A DNA stretch of 33,360 nucleotides from Acidimicrobiales bacterium MED-G01 (GTDB taxonomy: Bacteria; Actinomycetota; Acidimicrobiia; Acidimicrobiales; Poriferisodalaceae), in the NCBI GenBank assembly GCA_002457435.1, contig NTLA01000020.1, forward strand, positions 1 to 33,360. The letters are read 5' to 3'. This document shows, piece after piece, positions 24,621 to 33,360 of the stretch. The notes below the pieces were generated by a model. It searched no databases and was not told the DNA's origin. It saw only the letters and a list, made by a program, of their open reading frames with translations. The position numbers were made by a program, and so were the translations under genes. Positions within the stretch are counted from its first letter, which is position 1; each line of letters begins with the position of its first letter.

Positions 24621-26837
24621 ATGTCCAAGATTATCTACACCCATACCGACGAAGCACCTGCTCTCGCTACTTATTCTTTCCTGCCGATCGTTCAGGCTTT
24701 CGCGAACGCCGCTGGAGTCAGCGTTGAGACTCGAGATATTTCGCTTGCCGGACGGGTGATCGCCTCGTTTCCGGAACAACTGACCGATGAGCAACGGATT
24801 GGCGATGCTTTGACCGAGCTGGGAGAAATGACCCTCCTACCTGACGCAAACATCATCAAGCTTCCCAATATTTCCGCCTCAATCCCTCAACTTCAAGCCA
24901 CTATCGCCGAGCTGCAAGAAGCTGGCTTGGCCGTCCCTGACTACCCCACTGATCCTCAAACTTCCGAAGAGGAAACAATCCGGGACAGATACGACAAAAT
25001 TAAGGGTTCTGCAGTTAACCCGGTTCTACGAGAAGGTAACTCTGATCGCCGAGCGCCAAGGGCCGTGAAGCAGTTCGCTCAAAAATTTCCCCATTCCATG
25101 GGAGATTGGTCCTCGGCTTCACAGACCCATGTAGCGACGATGGGAGACCATGATTTCCGTTCAAACGAGAAATCGATTACAGCCGAAACCGACACAACCC
25201 TTCGGATTCAGCACACCTCCGTCGAAGGAACAGTAAGCATCCTCAAAGAAGTACAAGTTACTTCTGGAGAAATTGTTGACGCGACATTTATGTCGGCGCG
25301 TCACCTCGGCGCCTTTCTCCATGAACAACTCGAGGACAGCAGAGAGCGGGGAGTTCTCTTCTCGCTGCACCTGAAAGCAACCATGATGAAGGTGTCCGAT
25401 CCAATTATCTTCGGACACTGTGTTCGCGCCTATTTTGCAGACCTCTTCGCTGAGTATGGCGATACCTTCACGCAGTTGGGTGTGAACGTCAATAACGGAC
25501 TCGGAGATTTGCTGGAAGCAATTCAAGAACTCCCAACCGGTGACCGGCAAGCGATCGAAGATTCGATTGAACGGGCCTATGAGCAGGGTCCGGCATTAGC
25601 GATGGTTGACTCAGACAAAGGCATTACGAATCTCCACGTCCCCAGCGACGTGATTGTCGACGCATCAATGCCTGCGATGATTCGGTCCTCAGGACAAATG
25701 TGGAATGCACAGGGCGAACAACAAGACACTAAAGCAGTTATACCCGACAGCAGCTACGCAGGAATCTATCAGGCGGTCATTGACGACTGCATTGAACACG
25801 GGGCCTATGACCCCACAACAATGGGTTCGGTACCAAACGTTGGTCTGATGGCCCAAAAAGCCGAGGAATACGGTAGCCACGACAAGACCTTTGAGATAGC
25901 AACTGACGGATTGATGGAGGTGCTGGACCAGGACAACACCGTCCTAATTCAGCATGACGTAGAGCGCGGGGACATATGGAGAATGTGTTCGGTGAAGGAG
26001 GCGGCGGTAAAAGATTGGGTCAAACTTGCGGTCGCTCGAGGGAATGCCACTGCAGCGACGGTCGTATTTTGGTTGGATGCCAATCGTTCTCACGATTCCC
26101 AACTGATCACCAAAGTCAACCATTACCTCAGTGAACACGACACAGATGGACTCGAGCTCGAGATCCTCTCCCCCATTGAGGCGACGCGGCTGTCACTTGA
26201 TCGCATTCGCCGAGGGGAAGACACCATTTCGGTAACAGGCAACGTGTTGAGGGACTACAACACCGACCTTTTCCCTATTTTGGAAGTCGGCACGTCCGCG
26301 AAGATGCTGTCGATCGTCCCGTTGATGAATGGTGGGGGCTTATTTGAAACTGGGGCTGGTGGATCTGCACCGAAACACGTCCAACAGTTCGAGGCAGAAA
26401 ATCACCTGCGGTGGGACAGCTTGGGCGAATTTCTGGCTCTAGCGGTCTCTTTCGAACATCTCGGCCAATCGACACAGAATAAGTCGGCAGAGATCCTAGG
26501 AACCGCTCTCGACAGTGCCACGAGTCGACTTCTTGACGAGGGTAAATCGCCAAGTCGTAAGGTCGAGGAACTGGATAATCGCGGAAGCCATTTCTACATC
26601 GCCATGTGGTGGGCGCAAGCGATGGCCGAGCAAACTCAAGATCGTGAATTAGCTCAACTATTTGAACCACTCGCTAATGAACTTGCCGCTGCGCAGGAGA
26701 CTATTCTCCAAGATCTTCTTGACTGTCAGGGGCAGCCCATGGACATTGGTGGTTACTACTATCCAGACCCTACGTTGGCCGCTTCTTCCATGCGACCAAG
26801 TGCCACTTTCAACAACATCATTAGCCAGTTCAGCTAG
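24621..26837 (+). CDS. icd: NADP-dependent isocitrate dehydrogenase, monomeric type
   Basis: A 738-residue protein matching the monomeric isocitrate dehydrogenase family (about 740 residues), which converts isocitrate to 2-oxoglutarate with NADP in the TCA cycle. It opens with the characteristic [25 protein letters not shown]. It has [23 protein letters not shown] near 76-98, the substrate-binding segment [23 protein letters not shown] near 130-155, [41 protein letters not shown] near 515-555, and [19 protein letters not shown] near 572-592. The ATG at 24621 has GGAG four bases before it. It is a single gene with a 135-base divergent region upstream and a small hairpin after the stop. It is probably housekeeping rather than part of the island. 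Confidence 0.96.
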   Translation: MSKIIYTHTDEAPALATYSFLPIVQAFANAAGVSVETRDISLAGRVIASFPEQLTDEQRIGDALTELGEMTLLPDANIIKLPNISASIPQLQATIAELQEAGLAVPDYPTDPQTSEEETIRDRYDKIKGSAVNPVLREGNSDRRAPRAVKQFAQKFPHSMGDWSSASQTHVATMGDHDFRSNEKSITAETDTTLRIQHTSVEGTVSILKEVQVTSGEIVDATFMSARHLGAFLHEQLEDSRERGVLFSLHLKATMMKVSDPIIFGHCVRAYFADLFAEYGDTFTQLGVNVNNGLGDLLEAIQELPTGDRQAIEDSIERAYEQGPALAMVDSDKGITNLHVPSDVIVDASMPAMIRSSGQMWNAQGEQQDTKAVIPDSSYAGIYQAVIDDCIEHGAYDPTTMGSVPNVGLMAQKAEEYGSHDKTFEIATDGLMEVLDQDNTVLIQHDVERGDIWRMCSVKEAAVKDWVKLAVARGNATAATVVFWLDANRSHDSQLITKVNHYLSEHDTDGLELEILSPIEATRLSLDRIRRGEDTISVTGNVLRDYNTDLFPILEVGTSAKMLSIVPLMNGGGLFETGAGGSAPKHVQQFEAENHLRWDSLGEFLALAVSFEHLGQSTQNKSAEILGTALDSATSRLLDEGKSPSRKVEELDNRGSHFYIAMWWAQAMAEQTQDRELAQLFEPLANELAAAQETILQDLLDCQGQPMDIGGYYYPDPTLAASSMRPSATFNNIISQFS

Positions 26838-26859
26838 CAACTCGGAAATAGTCGAGTTG
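26838..26859 (+). terminator. Weak stem-loop after icd
   Basis: CAACTCG at 26838-26844 pairs with CGAGTTG at 26853-26859 around an eight-base loop, directly after the icd stop. No T-run follows, so it may be an mRNA 3'-end stabiliser or a factor-dependent terminator rather than an intrinsic one. Confidence 0.35.
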
Positions 26860-27017
26860 TCTCTTGGGGCAAGGTTCCAAAAGCCTTGAAAACTAGGCTC
26901 AAACGCCTCAAACAAAATGTTGCAGAATTGTCGTGATTGATTCTTGCTATTTCAAACGGGAATGGCTTAGTTTTTGGCGACTAAACGCACGTTAGGCTGC
27001 CTAGCACAAGGTCCTCG

Positions 27018-28169
27018 ATGGGACTTTCGCTCGGGAAGGGGATCAGGGCATCAGTGACCGACGCGATGACCTCTGCCCGCGACGAACCGCTACTGGCTGT
27101 TCGGGACCTACGAACTCACTTCTCTATAAACGCGGGCCTTCTCCGCGCGGTAGACGGCGTCACCTTTGACCTTCACTCTGGACAAACACTTGGAATAGTT
27201 GGGGAGAGCGGGTCAGGTAAGACCGTTCTTTCACGCTCAATCATGCGCCTCAACCTGGGGAACAACGTTCATACATCCGGAGAAGCCCGATTCGCTGGAC
27301 GGGACCTTCTGGGCCTTCCCATGAGTGAAATGACCGACGTTTGGGGTCAAGAAATCGCCATGGTTTTTCAAGATCCGATGACGTCGCTGAATCCAGTTGT
27401 AAAAATTGGTCGGCAAGTGACAGAACATGTGCGAAAACATCTTGGGGTCTCAAAAAAAGAAGCCCGGGCTCTCGCTGTCCAACTCCTCGAGAGTGTCCGT
27501 ATCCCAGAAGCTGAAGTCACTATCAGTGCCTACCCGCACGAGCTTTCCGGCGGAATGCGGCAACGCGTATCGATTGCAATCGCCCTAGCGTGCAGTCCGA
27601 AGCTCCTTTTCGCGGATGAGCCCACCACCGCGCTTGATGTAACCGTTCAACACCAAATTTTGAACCTTTTGGGCATGCAGCAACGCGAGCGTGACATGGC
27701 AATGGTCCTGGTAACCCACGACCTAGGCGTTGTCGCCGGACGGACGGATGAAATCATCGTCATGTACGCCGGAAAGATTGTTGAGCAAGCCCGCACGGAC
27801 CAGATTTTTCAAAAAACCTCGCATCCCTACACCGAAGCCCTTCTTAGGTCTATTCCCAAAACCGACCAACCAAGCCATACCCGCTTGGCCGCTATCGCTG
27901 GGCGACCACCCAATCTCATAACGATGCCAACCGGTTGCGCATTCAGCCCTCGCTGCCCATATGCCCAAGATCGCTGCTTCGAAGAGGAACCACCACTACA
28001 AACCAACCAGGACGGGCATGCAACAGCTTGTTGGTATCAGGTTGGTACTGCAGAAAATAAAGAAGCTTGGGACAACAACCTCGCATCCGGCCGACTCTCA
28101 ACGATGGCTGTCGCTAAAGGACAAATTGTTGACGAAGTTCCGCTCGACCTAACTACAGGCGCATCCTGA
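27018..28169 (+). CDS. Oligopeptide/dipeptide-type ABC transporter ATP-binding protein (DppD/OppD-like)
   Basis: A 383-residue ATPase subunit that powers substrate import from the cytoplasmic face. It has Walker A GESGSGKT at 62-69, the Q-loop in [12 protein letters not shown], the signature LSGGMRQR at 176-183, Walker [14 protein letters not shown] with D200/E201, and the H-loop THD. The C-terminal oligo/HPY extension follows, with [17 protein letters not shown], whose Cys spacing is typical of this family. ATG 27018 was kept, though GTG 27054 or ATG 27063 would give a more usual N-terminus. It is the first gene of a five-gene importer operon, and its TGA overlaps the next ATG by one base (TGATG). 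The substrate may be a peptide, an opine-like compound or another small molecule. The family name alone does not decide. Confidence 0.92.
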   Translation: MGLSLGKGIRASVTDAMTSARDEPLLAVRDLRTHFSINAGLLRAVDGVTFDLHSGQTLGIVGESGSGKTVLSRSIMRLNLGNNVHTSGEARFAGRDLLGLPMSEMTDVWGQEIAMVFQDPMTSLNPVVKIGRQVTEHVRKHLGVSKKEARALAVQLLESVRIPEAEVTISAYPHELSGGMRQRVSIAIALACSPKLLFADEPTTALDVTVQHQILNLLGMQQRERDMAMVLVTHDLGVVAGRTDEIIVMYAGKIVEQARTDQIFQKTSHPYTEALLRSIPKTDQPSHTRLAAIAGRPPNLITMPTGCAFSPRCPYAQDRCFEEEPPLQTNQDGHATACWYQVGTAENKEAWDNNLASGRLSTMAVAKGQIVDEVPLDLTTGAS

Positions 28170-29191
28170 TGGCTGGTGGCGGAAAGGCTCACCTGAGGGA
28201 CCCAGACGACGTCCTGATCCGGGCAGAAGACTTGGTTGTCGAATTTCCCATCTCCCAAGGCCGCGTCGTAAATGCAGTTAGCGGTGTGAGTCTTGATGTC
28301 AAGCAAGGTGAAACTCTTGGCCTTGTTGGAGAGTCTGGCTGTGGTAAGTCGACCACGGCAAAGTCCCTGATCCAGCTCCCGCCTCCCACGTCGGGCACAG
28401 TTAGCTACCTTGGGACCGATTTGACTTCCCTTGAAAATAAGGAGCTACGCAAAGCTCGGACCGACCTCCAAATGATTTTCCAAGACCCAATTTCGTCTCT
28501 TAATCCGCGTAGGAAGATCGGCGACGTAGTAGCCGAGCCGTTAAGGGTCTGGGGGCCTCACGACAGAGAAGAGCAAAGTAGCCAGGTCGACGCGATGTTA
28601 GAAGCGGTAGGGATTGATCCTGCGATAGCGCGGGACAAACGTCCTCACGAATTCTCTGGTGGGCAGTGCCAGCGAATTTCTATCGCCCGGGCACTGGTGC
28701 TCAACCCTCAGGTCATTATCTGTGACGAGCCTGTGTCAGCTCTTGACGTGTCAGTCCAAGCTCAAATACTCAATATGCTTGAGGACCTCAAGGCTGATTA
28801 CGGATTGACGTTGGTGTTCATTGCTCACGATCTTGCAGTTGTTAAGAATATTTCAGACAGAATTGCCGTGATGTACCTCGGCAAACTTTGTGAAGTCTCT
28901 GAATCAAACGTTCTCTACGACGCGCCGGCTCATCCGTACACAGAACTGTTGTTGGGTTCAAGTCCGGTACCTGACCCCACGGTTAACCTTGATATCACTC
29001 TGGTTGAAGAAGAAGACCTGCCATCACCGATTGACCCGCCGTCTGGTTGCCGCTTTAGAACACGATGTAGATATGCAACTGACCGCTGCGCTCAAGAAGA
29101 GCCGGTGATGCGCGAAGTGTCCGAGGACCACCACGTTGCGTGTCACCACCCACTCGTCTCCGTTCCCGAAATGGCGGAGGTGAGCGCCTGA
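28169..29191 (+). CDS. Oligopeptide/dipeptide-type ABC transporter ATP-binding protein (DppF/OppF-like)
   Basis: A 340-residue second ATPase of the importer, forming a heterodimer with the preceding DppD-like subunit. It has Walker A GESGCGKS at 54-61, the Q-loop in MIFQDPISSLNPR, the signature FSGGQCQR at 162-169, Walker B VIICDEPVSALDVS with D186/E187, and the H-loop AHD. A C-terminal extension contains PPSGCRFRTRCRYATDRC. The sixth signature position reads Cys (GGQCQR) where Arg or Gln is usual. This is an uncommon substitution, but the core Ser-Gly-Gly-Gln is intact. The ATG overlaps the upstream stop by one base. An 89-base gap containing a hairpin separates it from the binding-protein gene. 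Confidence 0.92.
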   Translation: MAGGGKAHLRDPDDVLIRAEDLVVEFPISQGRVVNAVSGVSLDVKQGETLGLVGESGCGKSTTAKSLIQLPPPTSGTVSYLGTDLTSLENKELRKARTDLQMIFQDPISSLNPRRKIGDVVAEPLRVWGPHDREEQSSQVDAMLEAVGIDPAIARDKRPHEFSGGQCQRISIARALVLNPQVIICDEPVSALDVSVQAQILNMLEDLKADYGLTLVFIAHDLAVVKNISDRIAVMYLGKLCEVSESNVLYDAPAHPYTELLLGSSPVPDPTVNLDITLVEEEDLPSPIDPPSGCRFRTRCRYATDRCAQEEPVMREVSEDHHVACHHPLVSVPEMAEVSA

Positions 29192-29200
29192 ATAACTTTT

Positions 29201-29222
29201 GCCCTTGAACTATAAGGGCTTT
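29201..29222 (+). terminator. Intercistronic stem-loop between the ATPase and binding-protein genes
   Basis: GCCCTT at 29201-29206 pairs with AAGGGC at 29214-29219 around a seven-base loop, followed by three T. It lies ten bases after the DppF-like stop. It could act as a partial terminator or mRNA stabiliser that lets the binding protein be made in excess of the ATPases, a common need in ABC importers. Confidence 0.45.
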
Positions 29223-29280
29223 GCGGTGAGGCGTCCGCCTTCCGCTTTAGTACTTCAGTAAGAACTCAGGGAGGGTTCAA

Positions 29281-31104
29281 ATGAAATCAAGCTGGCTAAA
29301 AATCATTGCATCGTTTTTTGCGATCGCTCTGATAGCCGCTGCCTGTGGAGGCAGTGACAGCGACTCCGGGTCATCAGACACCGCGAGTAGTTCAGACACA
29401 GAAACAGCGACCACGGAAGCTGCTGAGGAAGAAGTCATCGAATCCGGCACGGAAGCCGAAGGCGATGTTGACACCGAAGTTGAAGAGGTGGTCGAAGAGA
29501 GTAGCTACGGCGGAGACCTGATCGTCGGTCTTGAAGCTGAAGCTACAGGCCTACGCCCATGGGAAGACCCGTGTTCATCACCGTGCCTCACCATGGTGGG
29601 CGCCATATACGACACGGTGGTCATGCTTCGTACCGACGGCACAATCGGCCCTTGGTTAGCGACTGACTGGTCATCAAATGAGGACTTCACCGAGTGGACC
29701 TTCAATCTCGTAGAAGGGGTGACTTTCCATAACGGAAAGCCGTTCACCGCTCAGACCTTGGTTGATATGTTCCCAATGCAACAGGTCGGTGCATCTGCTG
29801 CTGGAATCGTCACCGCTGCTGCACTTACCGAAGTTGTGGCAGTTGACGATACAACGGTCAAGTACGTCCTGGGATCAGCTCACTCAGCATTCCCATCTTT
29901 CTTGGTCCAAACACCTCTGGGTGCAGCTTTTGACGCCGAGGCAGCAACTGCAGATTTTGACGGGTACTCAATGAGCCCAGTTGGAACTGGCGCTTTCATG
30001 ATCGATAAGCGTGACCTTGACAACGAGACCATCGTCGTTCGTAACCCCAACTATTGGATGAACGACTCCGATGGCAATCAGTTGCCGTACCTTGACTCGG
30101 TCACATTCCGTCCTATCCCCGATGAGGGAACACGGTTGGATTCGCTGTTGTCAGGAACGACAAATGCCATGCAAACATTGCGTCAAGGCACAATTCGTGA
30201 CGCCAGGTCTGCCAAAGAGGATGGCGCTGACATAGTGCTCCTTGAATTCCAAGGAAACAACGTCGGTGGCGGTATGTACAACCTGAATAACCCGCCGTTG
30301 GACGATGTACGCGTCCGTAAAGGCCTGACCCACATGAACAACCAAGACGCCGTTATCGAAGCGCTTGGTGGTACCGGTATTTCACTTCCGGGTACACAAT
30401 GGTTCAGTCCTGATAGCCCTTGGTATTCGGAGAAGGTTGCTGCCGCTTGGCCAGCTTTCGACTACGACGCCGGTAAGGCACTTGTGGCTGACTACATCAA
30501 CGATCCAGATCGTTCCGATGGACGAGCAGTAGGTGAAAATATTGAGGTGGAACTGTCATGCCCACCTGATCCAACGCTGATCGCAGCTATCCAAGTGGTC
30601 GAGCAGCTTTGGTCATCGACTGAAATGATCGACGTCAACCTCACTAACTACGATCAACAAACACACATCGGTTATGCGTTGGGTGCCCCACCAGACTTTA
30701 TGGGCTCGCACGGCGTGCACTGCTGGCGTTGGTCAAGTGATAATGACCCGTCAACGGAGCTCAATCGCCAGCTGGCACCGCACACCTTGGGTGTTGCTGC
30801 TGCTTACGGGCTTGACGGCATCTTCACGCCAACCAACTTCCCGAACTACTTCGATATCGAAGTATTTGGTTGGCTGGTTGCGGCAATCGGGACCGATAAC
30901 TTCGAAGAGCGTTACGCGCTTTACGAAATGGTCATGATGCGGTTTGCTCGCGACGTACCGGTTTATTACTCAGGCCATACAGCGACGATGCTTGCCGTCG
31001 AGTCAGGCATTGCCGGAGTTAACGGCTGGGTGCTTCCTGATGGAACATTCGGCGGTCAAGGCTGGGCGATACCTCAGTTGAACCAGGCTTTCTGGACCAA
31101 CTAA
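29281..31104 (+). CDS. ABC transporter substrate-binding lipoprotein, family 5 (DppA/OppA-like)
   Basis: A 607-residue exported lipoprotein of the extracellular solute-binding protein family 5. The signal peptide has early lysines, a hydrophobic core, and the lipobox IAAAC with the lipid Cys at residue 22. A long acidic Ser/Thr/Glu linker follows to about residue 75 and probably keeps the domain off the membrane. The mature part starts GGDLIVGLEAEATGLRPWEDPC. It has WTFNLVEGVTFHNGKPFTAQTLVDMF (the family's FHdG-type motif) near 140-160, SPVGTGAFMI near 222-231 and PDDVRVRKGLTHMNN-like helix segments. A good ribosome site (GGGAGG, six bases) precedes the ATG. It is the third gene of the importer operon, between the ATPases and permeases, an unusual order. 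The ligand is unknown. Confidence 0.93.
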   Translation: MKSSWLKIIASFFAIALIAAACGGSDSDSGSSDTASSSDTETATTEAAEEEVIESGTEAEGDVDTEVEEVVEESSYGGDLIVGLEAEATGLRPWEDPCSSPCLTMVGAIYDTVVMLRTDGTIGPWLATDWSSNEDFTEWTFNLVEGVTFHNGKPFTAQTLVDMFPMQQVGASAAGIVTAAALTEVVAVDDTTVKYVLGSAHSAFPSFLVQTPLGAAFDAEAATADFDGYSMSPVGTGAFMIDKRDLDNETIVVRNPNYWMNDSDGNQLPYLDSVTFRPIPDEGTRLDSLLSGTTNAMQTLRQGTIRDARSAKEDGADIVLLEFQGNNVGGGMYNLNNPPLDDVRVRKGLTHMNNQDAVIEALGGTGISLPGTQWFSPDSPWYSEKVAAAWPAFDYDAGKALVADYINDPDRSDGRAVGENIEVELSCPPDPTLIAAIQVVEQLWSSTEMIDVNLTNYDQQTHIGYALGAPPDFMGSHGVHCWRWSSDNDPSTELNRQLAPHTLGVAAAYGLDGIFTPTNFPNYFDIEVFGWLVAAIGTDNFEERYALYEMVMMRFARDVPVYYSGHTATMLAVESGIAGVNGWVLPDGTFGGQGWAIPQLNQAFWTN

Positions 31105-31136
31105 AGCTAAAAGACCAATAATCGCGTTCCCCAGGT

Positions 31137-31141
31137 AGGAG
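31137..31141 (+). promoter_or_regulatory. Ribosome binding site supporting a TTG start of the first permease
   Basis: AGGAG five bases before TTG 31147 supports this uncommon start. No ATG occurs near it in frame. Confidence 0.6.
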
Positions 31142-31146
31142 TTCAC

Positions 31147-32103
31147 TTGTTAGCAAAAGTCATAGCGGCACGAGCAGTCCGGCTAATTGCCACATTGTTC
31201 GCTGTTTCTCTTCTGACTTTCCTAATGGTTGAACAACTACCTGGGGATCCGATTTTGGCCATCCTTCCCCCCGAGGCCCTTGACGACCTCGACAACATCG
31301 AACGGATTCGCAAGGAATTAAAGCTCGACGATCCTGTCTTAACCCGTTACTTCAGATGGGTTGGCGACGCCTTACAAGGTGATCTCGGCAAGTCCTACAT
31401 AACGGATCAACCAGTTTCGGACGCGATTAAGGACCGAATCCCGGTAACGCTGGAACTTGCTTTCCTAGCAACGCTTATGGCCGCACTCCTAGCGATACCG
31501 ATCGGAGCCTTCTCCGCATACAGAGAAGGCGGCTACTTCGACCGCGCAATGTCCGGCTTCACTACCGCAGCGCTTTCAATTCCTGGCTTCCTCGCCGGCA
31601 TCTTCTTCATCTGGCTCTTCACACTTAAATTTAACTGGCTCCCCTCTACAGGCTGGAATCGCATCACCGACAAAGGCCTCTTTGCCAACCTAAAAACAGC
31701 AATTCTTCCCGCTGGTGCTCTGGCATTAGCCCCGTTAGCAATTAATGCCCGCCTCATTAGGGCCGACATGATTGGCACCCTAAAAGAAGACTATGTGCTC
31801 TCGGCGAGAGCGAAGGGTTTACGAGACCGTTACATCCTTATGAGACACGCCCTACGCCCGAGCTCACTCACTGCGATAACGGTGTTCGCCCTCCAACTCG
31901 GCGGTCTAATTGGGGGGACGGTCGTAATCGAAACCGTCTTTGCTTTACCAGGGCTTGGGACGCGACTCATTAGTGGCATCTATCAACGCGACGTCATGAT
32001 GATTCAAGGCATCACCCTGTTCATAGCGACGATATATGTGGTTGTCAACGCGCTGGTCGACGTCCTCTATGTGGCACTCGACCCTCGAATCCGGAGGCAA
32101 TGA
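31147..32103 (+). CDS. ABC transporter permease (DppB/OppB-like)
   Basis: A 318-residue inner-membrane permease with about six hydrophobic helices: near 10-28, 98-122, 133-157, 178-196, 236-262 and 282-306. The family N-terminus is present (ARAVRLIATLFAVSLLTFLMVEQLPGDP), then IRKELKLDDPVLTRYFRWVGDALQGDLGKSY in the first periplasmic region. The cytoplasmic EAA loop reads DYVLSARAKGLRDRYILMRHALRP, which contacts the ATPases. The start is TTG at 31147, supported by AGGAG five bases upstream. It overlaps the second permease start region (ATGATG) at its stop. Confidence 0.93.
   Translation: MLAKVIAARAVRLIATLFAVSLLTFLMVEQLPGDPILAILPPEALDDLDNIERIRKELKLDDPVLTRYFRWVGDALQGDLGKSYITDQPVSDAIKDRIPVTLELAFLATLMAALLAIPIGAFSAYREGGYFDRAMSGFTTAALSIPGFLAGIFFIWLFTLKFNWLPSTGWNRITDKGLFANLKTAILPAGALALAPLAINARLIRADMIGTLKEDYVLSARAKGLRDRYILMRHALRPSSLTAITVFALQLGGLIGGTVVIETVFALPGLGTRLISGIYQRDVMMIQGITLFIATIYVVVNALVDVLYVALDPRIRRQ
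32093..32097 (+). promoter_or_regulatory. Ribosome binding site deciding the second permease start
   Basis: GGAGG lies five bases before ATG 32103 but only two before ATG 32100, favouring the second of the two adjacent ATG codons. Confidence 0.5.
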
Positions 32104-32987
32104 TGTCTCATCTGTTTCGCAGGTTCGGTAGAGCATTCTTGGAAATGCCACTAGTGGTAAAGATTGCTTTAGTGTGGCTGGTCTTTATTGTGGGTGCGGC
32201 CATTTACAGCAGACTCGACCGCATCCTCGGTCAAGCCCTACCGCTCCAAGACCCCTTCTATCAGCCATTCTTATTCGGCGAAGCTAAACCCGTAGAAGGA
32301 CCATCTAGCGCACATTGGTTGGGCACTGACATTTTATCCAGAGACAACCTGTCTCGGCTTTTGCATGGATCATGGGTATCGCTCATCGTCGCCACCACTG
32401 TGGTGGTCTTCGGACTCACAGTCGGGGGCTTTATCGGAGCGTTCGTTGGTTACACACGAGGCAAGGTCGAAACACTGACCATGGCCACGCTTGACGTCAT
32501 CCTGGCGTTCCCACCGTTAGTTCTCCTGTTGGCATTAGTCGCTGTCTACAAAGTGCGTAATTTAACGATGATCGCGCTTGTTTTCGGAGTGTTGGGAATT
32601 CCAACCTATGTGCGTATCGCTAGAGCGAGCACGCTTGGTGTTGCTAGCCGGGAATTCGTCCAAGCCGCCGAAGCCATAGGAACAAAACGCAGGGCAATAC
32701 TGTTCCGAGAGATCATCCCCAACATCATGCCGGCCCTTTTTGCATACGCCTTGATCAACGCAGGTTTTGTAATTGTTGTCGAGGGAACCTTGTCTTATCT
32801 GGGTTTGAGTGTCCAAATACCTGAACCGACCTGGGGCAACATGATTAATGAAGGTCGTCGAGATATCCGGCAGACCATTCTTCCGATCTTTTGGCCCGGT
32901 CTGTTTTTGACCCTTTCTGTGGTTTCCCTCAATCTCGTTGGGGATTGGCTCCAACAAAGAGTCGCTGTCCGGTCGTCGGCTCTATAA
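32103..32987 (+). CDS. ABC transporter permease (DppC/OppC-like)
   Basis: A 294-residue inner-membrane permease pairing with the preceding DppB-like subunit to form the import channel. After a short cytoplasmic N-terminus comes a first helix (IALVWLVFIVGAAIY). The DppC-type HWLGTDILSRDNLSRLLHGSWVSL segment follows near residues 75-98, then further helices, the EAA loop EFVQAAEAIGTKRRAILFREIIPNIMP near 180-206, and the LSYLGLSVQIPEPTWGNMI segment typical of this subunit. ATG 32103 is preferred over ATG 32100 on ribosome-site spacing. Its TAA at 32985-32987 is immediately followed by the stop of argG on the other strand, so there is no spacer for an independent terminator. Confidence 0.93.
   Translation: MSHLFRRFGRAFLEMPLVVKIALVWLVFIVGAAIYSRLDRILGQALPLQDPFYQPFLFGEAKPVEGPSSAHWLGTDILSRDNLSRLLHGSWVSLIVATTVVVFGLTVGGFIGAFVGYTRGKVETLTMATLDVILAFPPLVLLLALVAVYKVRNLTMIALVFGVLGIPTYVRIARASTLGVASREFVQAAEAIGTKRRAILFREIIPNIMPALFAYALINAGFVIVVEGTLSYLGLSVQIPEPTWGNMINEGRRDIRQTILPIFWPGLFLTLSVVSLNLVGDWLQQRVAVRSSAL

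Positions 32988-33360
<373 letters not shown>

Noticed and set aside
26838-27017. Possible promoter (TTGCAG ... TGCTAT, 19-base spacing) ahead of the importer operon
   Set aside because: The spacing is long and the hexamers match weakly. I could not separate it from chance, so it is not listed as a feature.

Overview
The window reads as a compact stretch of bacterial chromosome with moderate GC, most likely from an actinobacterium and perhaps a marine Acidimicrobiia-type lineage. This placement is inference. It rests on Gram-positive style lipoprotein substrate-binding proteins (lipobox plus a long acidic Ser/Ala/Glu linker), monomeric-type isocitrate dehydrogenase, two luciferase-like (FMN or F420) oxidoreductases, many CoA-linked enzymes, and frequent GTG/TTG starts. 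No rRNA, tRNA, IS element, phage gene or CRISPR array is visible. No gene-free gap reaches 300 bases.

Layout. (a) 1-1625: the end of an unknown membrane protein, then an orphan glycine-betaine/proline-type binding lipoprotein closed by a strong terminator. (b) 1782-4363, minus strand: a three-gene set of alpha/beta hydrolase with a Cys nucleophile, SDR and luciferase-like oxidoreductase. A second alpha/beta hydrolase (Ser nucleophile) diverges from it. (c) 5230-6978, minus strand: an amidohydrolase and a stand-alone lumazine synthase (ribH). (d) 7036-14411, plus strand: a tight four-gene operon of acyl-CoA dehydrogenase, a fused HyuA-HyuB hydantoinase/5-oxoprolinase, and two type III CoA-transferases, the second of which seems to lack the catalytic Asp. 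(e) 14414-17237, minus strand: VOC protein, luciferase-like oxidoreductase and branched-chain aminotransferase. (f) 17353-22918, plus strand: a bifunctional enoyl-CoA hydratase/3-hydroxyacyl-CoA dehydrogenase, an HsaA-like flavin monooxygenase or dehydrogenase, a class II aldolase and a TcuA-like flavoprotein. (g) 22911-24485, minus strand: an acyl-CoA ligase. (h) 24621-26837: isocitrate dehydrogenase. (i) 27018-32987: a complete oligopeptide/nickel-type ABC importer (two ATPases, binding protein, two permeases). (j) The 3' part of argG on the minus strand runs off the right edge.

Taken together, 1782-24485 looks like a catabolic island. Flavin-dependent oxidation, ATP-dependent opening of a lactam- or imide-like ring (or a carboxylation), transfer to CoA, acyl-CoA dehydrogenation, hydration and oxidation, and aldol or ester cleavage could act in series, with the flanking importer supplying substrate. 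The substrate cannot be read from the sequence. The most interesting points are the hydantoinase/paired CoA-transferase operon, the Cys-nucleophile hydrolase, the orphan ribH among flavoenzymes, the flavoprotein/aldolase operon with no visible electron partner, and a 22-bp imperfect palindrome between ilvE and the beta-oxidation operon.
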